NCBI GenBank assembly: GCA_965662045.1
Contig: CBFIGE010000016.1
Coordinates: 1 to 45,118, forward strand
Reading direction: 5' to 3'
Length of the DNA stretch: 45,118 nt
Origin: UBA3478 sp965662045
Lineage (GTDB): Bacteria > Bacteroidota > Bacteroidia > Flavobacteriales > Flavobacteriaceae
Part shown: piece after piece, positions 33,936 through 40,835 of the stretch
Layout: every line of letters begins with the position of its first letter
Numbering within the stretch: position 1 is the first letter of the stretch
Notes under the pieces: model-generated
What the model saw: only the letters and a program-made list of their open reading frames with translations
What the model was told of the DNA's origin: nothing
Databases searched by the model: none
Program-made: the position numbers and the translations under genes

Positions 33936-34103
33936 ATGATTAGAGTTTCAAGACCAACAAAAGACGACTTCATTAGGCTGAGTATTCGAGTAATTTACGA
34001 AGGGAACCAAGTAAGCAAGAATCTAGGCGTAAAGGATACCACTGGGGAATTAACTCTTCAAAGGATCTACTGGAGAAACTTATTGAGTTTTAACAGAGCT
34101 TAA
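33936..34103 (+). CDS. Small hypothetical protein, 55 aa
   Basis: ATG at 33936 opens a 55-codon ORF ending in TAA. The product is basic and hydrophilic with no signal peptide. It begins MIRVSRPTKDDFIRLSIRVI, contains YEGNQVSKNLGV, and ends with IYWRNLLSFNRA. I recognise no family; the basic character would suit a nucleic-acid-binding peptide or the remnant of a longer protein. The heptamers AGGCAAT (before it) and ATTGCCT (after it) form an inverted pair around the ORF. It lies inside the DNA between the two cmk repeats. Whether it is translated is uncertain. Confidence 0.4.
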   Translation: MIRVSRPTKDDFIRLSIRVIYEGNQVSKNLGVKDTTGELTLQRIYWRNLLSFNRA

Positions 34104-34242
34104 ATCGTCTGTTGATTGCCTTTTTACTTAGAATTATTCTTTTCATAAGACTTTGTTTTGAAAATGTTTACAACATAATTTTTGACTTTTAAAATAAAAA
34201 AATTATTACCTTCTTGTCCTAACTTTATAACAACAGTTTATT

Positions 34243-34773
34243 ATGAAAAATTATTTTTTATTAATTGCTCTCTTTTCTTTTATTAGTTTAAGTAATGCAC
34301 AATTCGGTATTGCTGTTTCATATGGTTCTTCGAAACCTGTTATTGAAGCGGAAGGTTTAAGTATAACATCTGATGAGGGGTCAAATGCGTTTGGCATTGG
34401 ATTCTTCGTTGATGTAGAACTTAGTGAAAAGCTAGATTTACAACCAAGTATTTCTTATGGTATAGGAGAACAAGTTGAAGGAGGATCAAATAATGCTTTG
34501 GGATTAGGAGCAAATTTAGATTACTACTTAGGTAGTCGTGAAAATTCTTTTTTTCTAAGAGGCGGATTAGGAGTGGGTATTGCCCTTGCTGATGTAGACA
34601 CAGACCTAGCAAAAAAATCAGCTACTAGTGCTGTTTTAGGTTTAGGATATGACATTAGTGATAAATTTTCTTTAATAGGTTCTTATGGTACTCAACTTAC
34701 TGATTCTTCTAATATTGAAGGTTTAGAGATAAGAGCTAATGCCATATCAATTCAATTACAAATGAAGCTTTAA
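34243..34773 (+). CDS. Small outer-membrane beta-barrel protein
   Basis: 176 aa with signal peptide LLIALFSFISLSNAQ. The mature part alternates short amphipathic strands with Gly-rich turns (FGIAVSYGSSKP, AFGIGFFVDVELSEKLDLQP, ALGLGANLDYYLGSR, FFLRGGLGVGIALADVDTD) and ends AISIQLQMKL with the C-terminal hydrophobic pattern of barrel proteins. Its length suits an 8-stranded OmpX/OmpA-like barrel. The gene has a large spacer on its left and its own terminator on the right, so it is a single-gene unit. It sits between a broken and an intact copy of cmk, which points to acquisition rather than ancestral position. The function is unknown. Confidence 0.78.
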   Translation: MKNYFLLIALFSFISLSNAQFGIAVSYGSSKPVIEAEGLSITSDEGSNAFGIGFFVDVELSEKLDLQPSISYGIGEQVEGGSNNALGLGANLDYYLGSRENSFFLRGGLGVGIALADVDTDLAKKSATSAVLGLGYDISDKFSLIGSYGTQLTDSSNIEGLEIRANAISIQLQMKL

Positions 34774-34796
34774 GAAATATTTCTCCAAAAAAAATT

Positions 34797-34823
34797 AGCC
34801 TCAGTTAATTCTGGGGCTTTTTT
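34797..34823 (+). terminator. Rho-independent terminator of the barrel gene
   Basis: AGCCTCAG and CTGGGGCT pair over 8 bp (one G-T pair) around TTAATT and are followed by a T-run. It isolates the inserted barrel gene from the intact cmk, which therefore needs its own promoter in 34824-34888. Confidence 0.85.
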
Positions 34824-34888
34824 ATATCTTGGTTTAACCATTGTTAAATTAGTAAAAGGTGCACATTTAAGGTGCTTCTTAAAAAATT

Positions 34889-35542
34889 ATGAGTAAACGC
34901 ATCATCATAGCTATTGACGGCCATGCCTCTACGGGTAAAAGTACGCTTGCCAGAACATTGGCTCAACAGCTCAATTACGTTTACATCGATTCTGGTGCAA
35001 TGTATAGAGCAGTCACCTTATTCGCTATTAAGAACAATTTAAATGCGGAGCAAATCATTCATCACTTAGATGAGATCATCATTACATTCGATGTCAGTGA
35101 TCAGATTTTTTTAAATGAAGAAAATATCTCTGAAGAGATTAGAGATATGCGCATTTCTGAGCGCGTAAGCGAATTTGCAGCAATCGCACCAATCCGTCAA
35201 AAAATGATTCAAATTCAACAAGGGTATGGAAAAGATAAAGGGATTGTTATGGATGGTCGTGATATTGGTACTGCAGTTTTTCCTGAAGCTGAATTAAAGC
35301 TCTTTATGTCTGCATCACCTGAAATAAGGGCTAAAAGACGATTTAAAGAACTGAAGTTGAATCAAGATGTAAGTTATGAAGAGGTGCTTAAAAATATTTT
35401 AGATCGAGATGACAAGGATAGTTCACGTAAGACAAATCCGCTTCGAAAGTCAAAAGATGCCATAGTTATTGACAATTCAAATCAATCTAAGGAAGAATTG
35501 TTACAATGCGCATTAAAACTCGTGGAAAAGGCTTTGAATTAA
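34889..35542 (+). CDS. cmk: Cytidylate kinase
   Basis: 217 aa, full length for the family. P-loop GHASTGKSTLA (Gly-rich, Lys18), IDSGAMYRAVTLFA for CMP binding, RISERVSEFAAI, VMDGRDIGTAVFPEAELKLF, and RAKRRFKE in the lid. It phosphorylates CMP and dCMP to the diphosphates. The first 51 residues are duplicated just downstream of lon. This copy has an ATG start and a new upstream region that ends in a terminator hairpin, unlike the GTG of the remnant that overlaps lon. Thus the kinase is intact but no longer coupled to lon. Confidence 0.94.
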   Translation: MSKRIIIAIDGHASTGKSTLARTLAQQLNYVYIDSGAMYRAVTLFAIKNNLNAEQIIHHLDEIIITFDVSDQIFLNEENISEEIRDMRISERVSEFAAIAPIRQKMIQIQQGYGKDKGIVMDGRDIGTAVFPEAELKLFMSASPEIRAKRRFKELKLNQDVSYEEVLKNILDRDDKDSSRKTNPLRKSKDAIVIDNSNQSKEELLQCALKLVEKALN

Positions 35543-35576
35543 AGGCAGCTAATTTTCTCTATTTCAATTATTTTAA

Positions 35577-35584
35577 TATTTTTG
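35577..35584 (+). promoter_or_regulatory. Candidate -7 box of rpsA
   Basis: TATTTTTG is an exact TAnnTTTG match, with only a T-rich sequence at -33. A start near 35591 would give a leader of about 110 bases before rpsA, the longest in this window, as expected for an autoregulated ribosomal-protein message. Confidence 0.48.
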
Positions 35585-35603
35585 CACTCCTTTTCTAGCA
35601 TTT

Positions 35604-35651
35604 ATGGGTACGGGAAAATGGAAACAAAATTTACTAAACACTTTTAAGTAG
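35604..35651 (+). CDS. Possible 15-residue leader peptide (upstream ORF) in the rpsA leader
   Basis: ATG at 35604 opens 15 codons (MGTGKWKQNLLNTFK) ending in TAG 49 bases before the rpsA start. It lies inside the predicted rpsA leader. The peptide is basic and matches nothing I know. It could be a regulatory upstream ORF or a chance ORF in AT-rich sequence; sequence alone does not decide. Confidence 0.25.
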   Translation: MGTGKWKQNLLNTFK

Positions 35652-35700
35652 TTGCGAACGGCCCTAGTCTTCTTAAAATACAAATTAAATACAGCACAGT

Positions 35701-37524
35701 ATGGCTGATGAACAAACTACTCCAGAAGCAGAAGCGCAAGAGACTTCTGCGGAGCAAACTCCAACGCAAAATCCACAAGAATTTTTAGCTTCCTTCGATT
35801 GGGATAAATATAAAGAGGGAATCGAGCGCGTTGATGAGACTAAACTTAAAGAATTTGAAAACCTCGTTGAACAAAATTTTGTCGATACAGCTGACGAGGA
35901 AGTGGTTACTGGTAAGGTAATTCACTTGACTGACAGAGAGGCAATTATTGACATCAATGCAAAGTCAGAGGGAGTTATCTCCCTAAATGAATTTCGCTAC
36001 AACCCAGATTTAAAGGTTGGCGATGAGGTAGAAGTTCTTATTGATATTCGTGAAGACAAAACAGGACAACTTGTTCTTTCTCATAGAAAAGCGAGAACGA
36101 TTAAAGCTTGGGATCGTGTAAACGATGCTCATGACAAAGAAGAAATCGTACAAGGTTTTGTGAAATGTAGAACTAAAGGAGGAATGATTGTAGATGTCTT
36201 TGGAATCGAAGCATTCTTGCCAGGATCACAAATTGACGTTAAACCTATTCGCGATTACGATCAATACGTAGGAAAGAATATGGAATTCAAAGTTGTTAAA
36301 ATCAACCATGAATTCAAAAACGTTGTGGTTTCGCACAAGGCACTAATCGAAGCAGATATCGAGGTACAGAAAAAAGAAATTATTTCTCAATTAGAGAAAG
36401 GTCAAGTACTTGAAGGTATCGTGAAAAATGTGACCTCATATGGAGTATTTATTGACTTAGGAGGTGTTGATGGTTTAATTCACATTACAGATCTTTCTTG
36501 GAGTAGAATTAATCATCCAAGTGAGGTTGTAGAGCTAGACCAAAAATTAAACGTAGTTATTTTAGATTTCGACGACAATAAATCAAGAATTCAACTAGGA
36601 CTGAAGCAACTTGAGAAGCATCCATGGGAAGCTTTAGGAGAAGATGTTCAGGTTGGTTCGAAAGTTAAAGGTAAGGTTGTAGTTATTGCCGATTACGGAG
36701 CATTTATTGAAATTGTCGAAGGCGTAGAAGGTTTGGTTCACGTCTCTGAAATGTCATGGTCTACACACTTGAGGTCTGCACAAGATTTCGTAAGTGTTGG
36801 TGATGAAGTTGAGGCTATGGTAATAACTCTTGATCGTGAAGAGCGTAAAATGTCTTTAGGTATTAAGCAGCTGTCTCCAGATCCATGGACTGATATAACT
36901 TCTAAGTATCCTGTTGGTTCTAGACATTCAGGTACAATCCGCAATTTCACTAATTTTGGTGTTTTCGTAGAACTTGAAGAAGGTATCGATGGGCTAATTT
37001 ATATCTCAGACCTCTCTTGGACTAAGAAAATAAAACATCCTTCAGAATTCGTAAATGTTGGAGAGTCAATAGAAATCGAAGTATTAGAGTTGGATGTTGA
37101 AGGACGCAAATTGAGTTTAGGACATAAACAGACTCAAACCAACCCTTGGGATGCATATTCTACCGAATTTGGAGAAGGAACAGTGCATACTGCAGAAATT
37201 GGAGAAATTGTTGACAAAGGAGCAACAATTACCTTAAATGACGATATCGTGGCATTCATTCCTTCTAGACATCTAGAGAAAGAAGATAACTCTAGATTAA
37301 AGAAAGGTGAAGAAGCTCAGTTTAAGATTATTGAATTTAACAAAGACTTTAAGAGAGTTGTGGCTAGTCACACAGCTACTTTTAAAGAGCAAGAAGAGCG
37401 CAATCTTAAAGCTGCTAAACGTAGACAAGAAGCTCAAGCTGAAGAGTCAAAAACCACTTTTGGTGATGCGAACGCTCAGCTACAGGCGCTTAAGGATAAA
37501 ATGGAGAAAGAAGGTAATAATTAA
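35701..37524 (+). CDS. rpsA: 30S ribosomal protein S1
   Basis: 607 aa, with an acidic N-terminal extension (residues 1-65, rich in Glu and Gln). Six S1/OB-fold repeats start near residues 70, 150, 235, 320, 407 and 497. The central ones have the typical cores VTSYGVFIDLGGVDGLIHIT, IADYGAFIEIVEGVEGLVHV and FTNFGVFVELEEGIDGLIYI. The first and last are degenerate, as usual. S1 binds mRNA and recruits it to the 30S subunit, which matters in Bacteroidota where Shine-Dalgarno sequences are rarely used. It follows cmk, a linkage seen in many bacteria, and has its own terminator. Confidence 0.95.
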   Translation: MADEQTTPEAEAQETSAEQTPTQNPQEFLASFDWDKYKEGIERVDETKLKEFENLVEQNFVDTADEEVVTGKVIHLTDREAIIDINAKSEGVISLNEFRYNPDLKVGDEVEVLIDIREDKTGQLVLSHRKARTIKAWDRVNDAHDKEEIVQGFVKCRTKGGMIVDVFGIEAFLPGSQIDVKPIRDYDQYVGKNMEFKVVKINHEFKNVVVSHKALIEADIEVQKKEIISQLEKGQVLEGIVKNVTSYGVFIDLGGVDGLIHITDLSWSRINHPSEVVELDQKLNVVILDFDDNKSRIQLGLKQLEKHPWEALGEDVQVGSKVKGKVVVIADYGAFIEIVEGVEGLVHVSEMSWSTHLRSAQDFVSVGDEVEAMVITLDREERKMSLGIKQLSPDPWTDITSKYPVGSRHSGTIRNFTNFGVFVELEEGIDGLIYISDLSWTKKIKHPSEFVNVGESIEIEVLELDVEGRKLSLGHKQTQTNPWDAYSTEFGEGTVHTAEIGEIVDKGATITLNDDIVAFIPSRHLEKEDNSRLKKGEEAQFKIIEFNKDFKRVVASHTATFKEQEERNLKAAKRRQEAQAEESKTTFGDANAQLQALKDKMEKEGNN

Positions 37525-37547
37525 TCTTTTTTCATCATACAACTTAA

Positions 37548-37574
37548 AACCTCGGAAGTTTCCGGGGTTTTTTT
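37548..37574 (+). terminator. Rho-independent terminator of rpsA
   Basis: AACCTCGG and CCGGGGTT pair with one G-T pair around AAGTTT, followed by seven T. It ends the rpsA transcript 24 bases after the stop codon. The next promoter box begins only 4 bases further on. Confidence 0.88.
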
Positions 37575-37577
37575 GTT

Positions 37578-37585
37578 TACTTTTG
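37578..37585 (+). promoter_or_regulatory. Candidate -7 box of the pyrR-pyrB operon
   Basis: TACTTTTG is an exact TAnnTTTG match 34 bases before the pyrR start. Its -33 position falls inside the rpsA terminator hairpin and has no TTG. The predicted leader of about 28 bases is too short for a Bacillus-type PyrR attenuator. Confidence 0.45.
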
Positions 37586-37619
37586 TACAAATTATATACA
37601 ACTCAGCGTTCTAATAGAA

Positions 37620-38165
37620 ATGAATCAACAAATTCTTCTCGACGAAAAAGAGTTGCAAGTAGTGCTTCACAGGCTGTCTTGTCAGTTATTAGAAAATCAT
37701 CTGGATTTTTCAAACTCCGTATTAATTGGATTACAACCTAGAGGTGTATTCCTGGCAGATCGACTACATCAATTATTAACTAGTGATTATCAAGTTAAAA
37801 ATCTACAATACGGAACATTAGACATTACTTTTTTTAGAGACGACTTTAGAAGAAACGAAAATCCTCTCAAGGCGAATTCAACTCAAATTAATTTCTTGGT
37901 AGAGGACAGAAATGTGATTTTTATTGACGATGTACTCTATTCAGGTCGAAGTGTTCAAGCTGCCCTTAGCGCCATTCAATCTTTCGGTAGACCCAAAGCG
38001 GTTGAACTTATGGTATTAATTGATCGAAGATTTAGTAGACATCTTCCAATTCAACCGTCCTACACAGGTAGGCAAGTAGACGCTATTAGTGAAGAACACG
38101 TTCGTGTTGCATGGAAAGAAAAGGACGGAGAAGATTGTGTGTATTTGGTTAAAAACAAAATATGA
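37620..38165 (+). CDS. pyrR: PyrR, bifunctional pyrimidine regulator / uracil phosphoribosyltransferase
   Basis: 181 aa, the usual size. The PRPP-binding loop is VIFIDDVLYSGRSVQAAL. LDITFFRDDFRR in the middle and GRQVDAISEEHVRVAW near the end are PyrR hallmarks that separate it from plain uracil phosphoribosyltransferases. In Firmicutes PyrR binds leader RNA in response to UMP. Here the short leader shows no anti-terminator/terminator pair, so the regulatory function is open. It overlaps pyrB by 4 bases (ATGA). Confidence 0.93.
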   Translation: MNQQILLDEKELQVVLHRLSCQLLENHLDFSNSVLIGLQPRGVFLADRLHQLLTSDYQVKNLQYGTLDITFFRDDFRRNENPLKANSTQINFLVEDRNVIFIDDVLYSGRSVQAALSAIQSFGRPKAVELMVLIDRRFSRHLPIQPSYTGRQVDAISEEHVRVAWKEKDGEDCVYLVKNKI

Positions 38166-39094
38166 CAGAATTAAGTGTAGATCATTTATTGGGTATAAAA
38201 GATCTTCAAAAAGAAGACATTGAGCTCATATTTAAAACAGCCGACCAATTTAAAGAGGTTATTAATCGCCCCATAAAAAAGGTGCCTAGTCTCAGAGACA
38301 TTACTATAGCTAATGTTTTTTTTGAAAATAGTACCCGGACAAAATTATCTTTTGAACTCGCTGAAAAACGGCTTTCTGCAGATGTTGTCAATTTTTCGGC
38401 TTCCTCGTCAAGTGTGAGTAAGGGAGAAACACTTGTAGATACGATAAACAATATTCTAGCCATGAAAGTGGATATGGTTGTTATGCGACATCCGCATCCT
38501 GGGGCTTGTCATCTGCTCGCTCAAAAAGTAGATGCCAAAATAGTTAACGCTGGTGATGGAGCTCACGAACATCCCACACAGGCCCTTTTGGACACCTATT
38601 CTATTCGCGAAAAATTAGGAAAAATCAAAGGTAAAAAAGTGGCTATTATAGGAGATATTTTGCACTCAAGAGTAGCACTTTCTAATATATATGCTTTACA
38701 AAAGCTTGGAGCAGAAGTAACTTTATGCGGCCCAAAAACCTTAATTCCTCAGCATGCAGAGTCTTTGGGCGTTAAGGTTGATCTCAATTTTGATAGAGTC
38801 ATCCAAAATAATGATGTGCTCAATATGTTACGTGTTCAAAATGAACGTATGAATTTGGATTACTTTCCCTCTAATAGGGACTATGTCTTTCAGTATGGTC
38901 TAACACAAGATCGTTTAAATAAAAGCCAAAACAAACCTCTTATTATGCATCCAGGTCCAATTAACAGAGGTGTAGAAATCAGTTCAGAAGTTGCCGACTC
39001 TAGTAACGCCATTATACTAAACCAAGTTGAAAACGGAGTTGCAGTTCGTATGTCTGTACTGTATTTACTTGCATCTAAAATGAATATAGTTTAA
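38162..39094 (+). CDS. pyrB: Aspartate carbamoyltransferase catalytic subunit
   Basis: 310 aa. Carbamoyl-phosphate site FFENSTRTKLSFELAEKRL, VMRHPHPGACHLLA, GDGAHEHPTQALLDTYSI with the Asp-binding residues, and LIMHPGPINRGVEISSEVAD near the C-terminus. It catalyses the first committed step of pyrimidine synthesis, making carbamoyl-aspartate. No pyrI regulatory subunit is adjacent, so it is probably the free trimer (class C) type; regulation may rest on the coupled pyrR. Confidence 0.95.
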   Translation: MTELSVDHLLGIKDLQKEDIELIFKTADQFKEVINRPIKKVPSLRDITIANVFFENSTRTKLSFELAEKRLSADVVNFSASSSSVSKGETLVDTINNILAMKVDMVVMRHPHPGACHLLAQKVDAKIVNAGDGAHEHPTQALLDTYSIREKLGKIKGKKVAIIGDILHSRVALSNIYALQKLGAEVTLCGPKTLIPQHAESLGVKVDLNFDRVIQNNDVLNMLRVQNERMNLDYFPSNRDYVFQYGLTQDRLNKSQNKPLIMHPGPINRGVEISSEVADSSNAIILNQVENGVAVRMSVLYLLASKMNIV

Positions 39095-39106
39095 TTCTAA
39101 AGGTTT

Positions 39107-39412
39107 ATGACAGAAGTTTATTCACAAGAGAATCAAAGCTTAAATAGTTTTATTGAGCATTTTAAAGGCCATCTTAGTGACCACAGGCGGCATGTAATAA
39201 TAGAATTTAATGCTGAACAAGAATTCAATACTAATGAAATTGAGCAGCTCGAAACAATTGAGAAAGGGATAAGAAGTAATGATTTGAGTTTTGTGGTAGT
39301 TTCTTTAAAACTTGATTACGACAGAAGTGATGCTCTGACAGTTGCACCTAGTGTATATGAGGCGAAGGATTTAATATCATTTGAAGAAATGCAAAGAGAT
39401 TTATTAGGATGA
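39107..39412 (+). CDS. Small conserved protein ahead of RNase Z
   Basis: 101 aa, acidic, no signal peptide. The C-terminal half reads FVVVSLKLDY, then LTVAPSVYEAKDLISFEEMQ and a final RDLLG. Flavobacterial genomes have an equivalent small gene directly before rnz whose product ends in a very similar VxPTxxEAxDxIxxEEIERDLG segment, often annotated (misleadingly) as ribonuclease Z. It has the size and alpha/beta rhythm of a STAS-like domain, but this is a guess. The stop overlaps the rnz ATG (ATGA), so the two are translationally coupled. Confidence 0.75.
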   Translation: MTEVYSQENQSLNSFIEHFKGHLSDHRRHVIIEFNAEQEFNTNEIEQLETIEKGIRSNDLSFVVVSLKLDYDRSDALTVAPSVYEAKDLISFEEMQRDLLG

Positions 39413-40188
39413 GGGTTCATGTCTTAGGTTGTTATGCAGCCACACCAAGATCTTATAATAATCCTACGGCTCAAGTGTTAGAACTTCCCAAAAATCTTTT
39501 TTTAATAGACTGTGGAGAAGGAACTCAGGTCGCTTTCAGACGAAAGAAACTCAAATTTTCTCGCTTAGAACACATCTTTATTTCTCATCTTCACGGTGAT
39601 CATTTCTTTGGTTTGCCCGGTTTAGTGTCAACCCTTAGACTTTTAGGAAGAGATAAGCCTTTGACCATACACGGCCCAAAAGGTATTAAAGAAGCCATAA
39701 CCTTATTGCTTAAACTGGGCGACAGTTGGACAGATTATCCACTTCATTTCAATGAATTGGAGTCGAGGTCATCAGAGGTGATTTTAGAATTGGAGCAGCT
39801 GAGAGTATCTACAATTCCTTTAGAACATCGTATTTATACAAATGGTTTTTTATTTGAAACCAAGTTAAAGTCTAAAGAGGTATGGCAGAAGCAATACGCA
39901 TATTGCAGTGATACTAAATACTCAAAGCATATTGCCCCTTTGTTTCAAGAGGTGAAATGTCTTTATCACGAGTCTACATTTTTAAGAGAGGATGAGCGAT
40001 TATGTGAACATACAAAACACAGTAGTGCAAGTCAAGCGGCTATGGTTGCAGAACAGGCGAATGCAGAAAATTTATTACTAGGACACTATTCTACACGCTA
40101 TAAAGATTTAAATTTGTTTAAGTTGGAGGCGGAAAAAATTTTCAAAAATGTTTTTTTAGCTGAAGACGGAGCAACTTTTGATTTTTAG
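39409..40188 (+). CDS. rnz: Ribonuclease Z
   Basis: 259 aa, a metallo-beta-lactamase-fold tRNA 3'-endonuclease. The metal motif is SHLHGDHFFGLPG. Others are FLIDCGEGTQVAFRR, TIPLEHRIYTNGFLFE, YCSDTKYSKHI, CLYHESTFL and LLLGHYSTRYKDL, so all catalytic ligands (His, Asp) are in place. It removes the 3' trailer from tRNA precursors. It is about 40 residues shorter than the roughly 300-residue form usual in flavobacteria. The missing piece is the loop between the NGFLFE strand and the CSDT motif. Confidence 0.92.
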   Translation: MRVHVLGCYAATPRSYNNPTAQVLELPKNLFLIDCGEGTQVAFRRKKLKFSRLEHIFISHLHGDHFFGLPGLVSTLRLLGRDKPLTIHGPKGIKEAITLLLKLGDSWTDYPLHFNELESRSSEVILELEQLRVSTIPLEHRIYTNGFLFETKLKSKEVWQKQYAYCSDTKYSKHIAPLFQEVKCLYHESTFLREDERLCEHTKHSSASQAAMVAEQANAENLLLGHYSTRYKDLNLFKLEAEKIFKNVFLAEDGATFDF

Positions 40189-40193
40189 CCTAG

Positions 40194-40826
40194 ATGAAAG
40201 ATCTCAGTGATTACAGAAAAAGTTACGATCGGGATGCACTTCTTGAGACTAATGTACCTATAAATCCCTTTTTACTTTTCGAAAATTGGTTTCAATTGGC
40301 CGATGCACATTCCAATATTGAAGAGGCAAATGCAATGACCTTAACCACTGTTTCAGAGGATAATACACCTCTAGCTCGTGTGGTGTTACTCAAACAAATA
40401 ACTCAAAAAGGATTTCGATTTTTTAGTAATTATCAAAGTCAAAAAGGTCAGGCTATCGCGAATAACCCAAATGTTTGTCTCTCTTTTTTTTGGGCGCCAC
40501 TAGAGCGTCAAATAATCATTAAAGGACATTGTGAACCTCTTAGCAGCGGTGATTCAGAAATCTATTTTAAATCAAGACCTGAAGGAAGTCAAATTGGAGC
40601 GATAATTTCACCTCAAAGTCAAGTAATACCAGATCGAGAATTTTTAGAACAACGATTGAGTGATTTTGACCAAATTAATTTGCAGAAACCCGATTATTGG
40701 GGTGGTTACGAGGTTTTCCCCTCTAGCTTTGAGTTTTGGCAAGGTAGACAAAATCGGCTTCACGATAGGTTGAGGTATTCGAAATCAGGGCAAAGAGAGT
40801 GGGTCATTGATCGTCTTGCACCATAG
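40194..40826 (+). CDS. pdxH: Pyridoxamine 5'-phosphate oxidase
   Basis: 210 aa, full length. The N-terminal YRKSYDRDALLE, the FMN-binding ARVVLLKQITQKGFRFFSNY and NPNVCLSFFWAPLERQIIIK, SRPEGSQIGAIISPQSQVI, and the C-terminal WQGRQNRLHDRLRYSK, with its Arg/His PLP-binding residues, are all typical. It oxidises pyridoxamine or pyridoxine phosphate to PLP with FMN and O2. It starts 5 bases after rnz and ends 9 bases before ppk1, so the three genes probably share a transcript. Confidence 0.94.
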   Translation: MKDLSDYRKSYDRDALLETNVPINPFLLFENWFQLADAHSNIEEANAMTLTTVSEDNTPLARVVLLKQITQKGFRFFSNYQSQKGQAIANNPNVCLSFFWAPLERQIIIKGHCEPLSSGDSEIYFKSRPEGSQIGAIISPQSQVIPDREFLEQRLSDFDQINLQKPDYWGGYEVFPSSFEFWQGRQNRLHDRLRYSKSGQREWVIDRLAP

Positions 40827-40835
40827 TTTAAGCAT

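Larger units (their letters stand above)
33748..35041 (+). repeat. 141-bp direct repeat of the cmk 5' end bracketing an insertion
   Basis: Two copies of the same 141 bp lie 1,153 bp apart in direct orientation, at 33748-33888 and 34901-35041, with four substitutions. Between them are a 55-codon ORF, an outer-membrane barrel gene and a terminator. The copies are far too long for a transposase target duplication and contain no recombinase gene. The divergence argues against an assembly artefact, which would normally give identical copies. Confidence 0.85.

Noticed and set aside
33748..35041. IS element or transposon bracketed by target duplication
   Set aside because: No transposase or integrase is present, the repeats are coding sequence and far too long for a target-site duplication, and no terminal inverted repeats were found at the inner edges.
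33736..35542. Assembly error as the explanation of the cmk repeat
   Set aside because: The copies differ at 4 of 141 bases and have different start codons and upstream sequences. An artefact would give identical copies. Long reads would still be a useful control.
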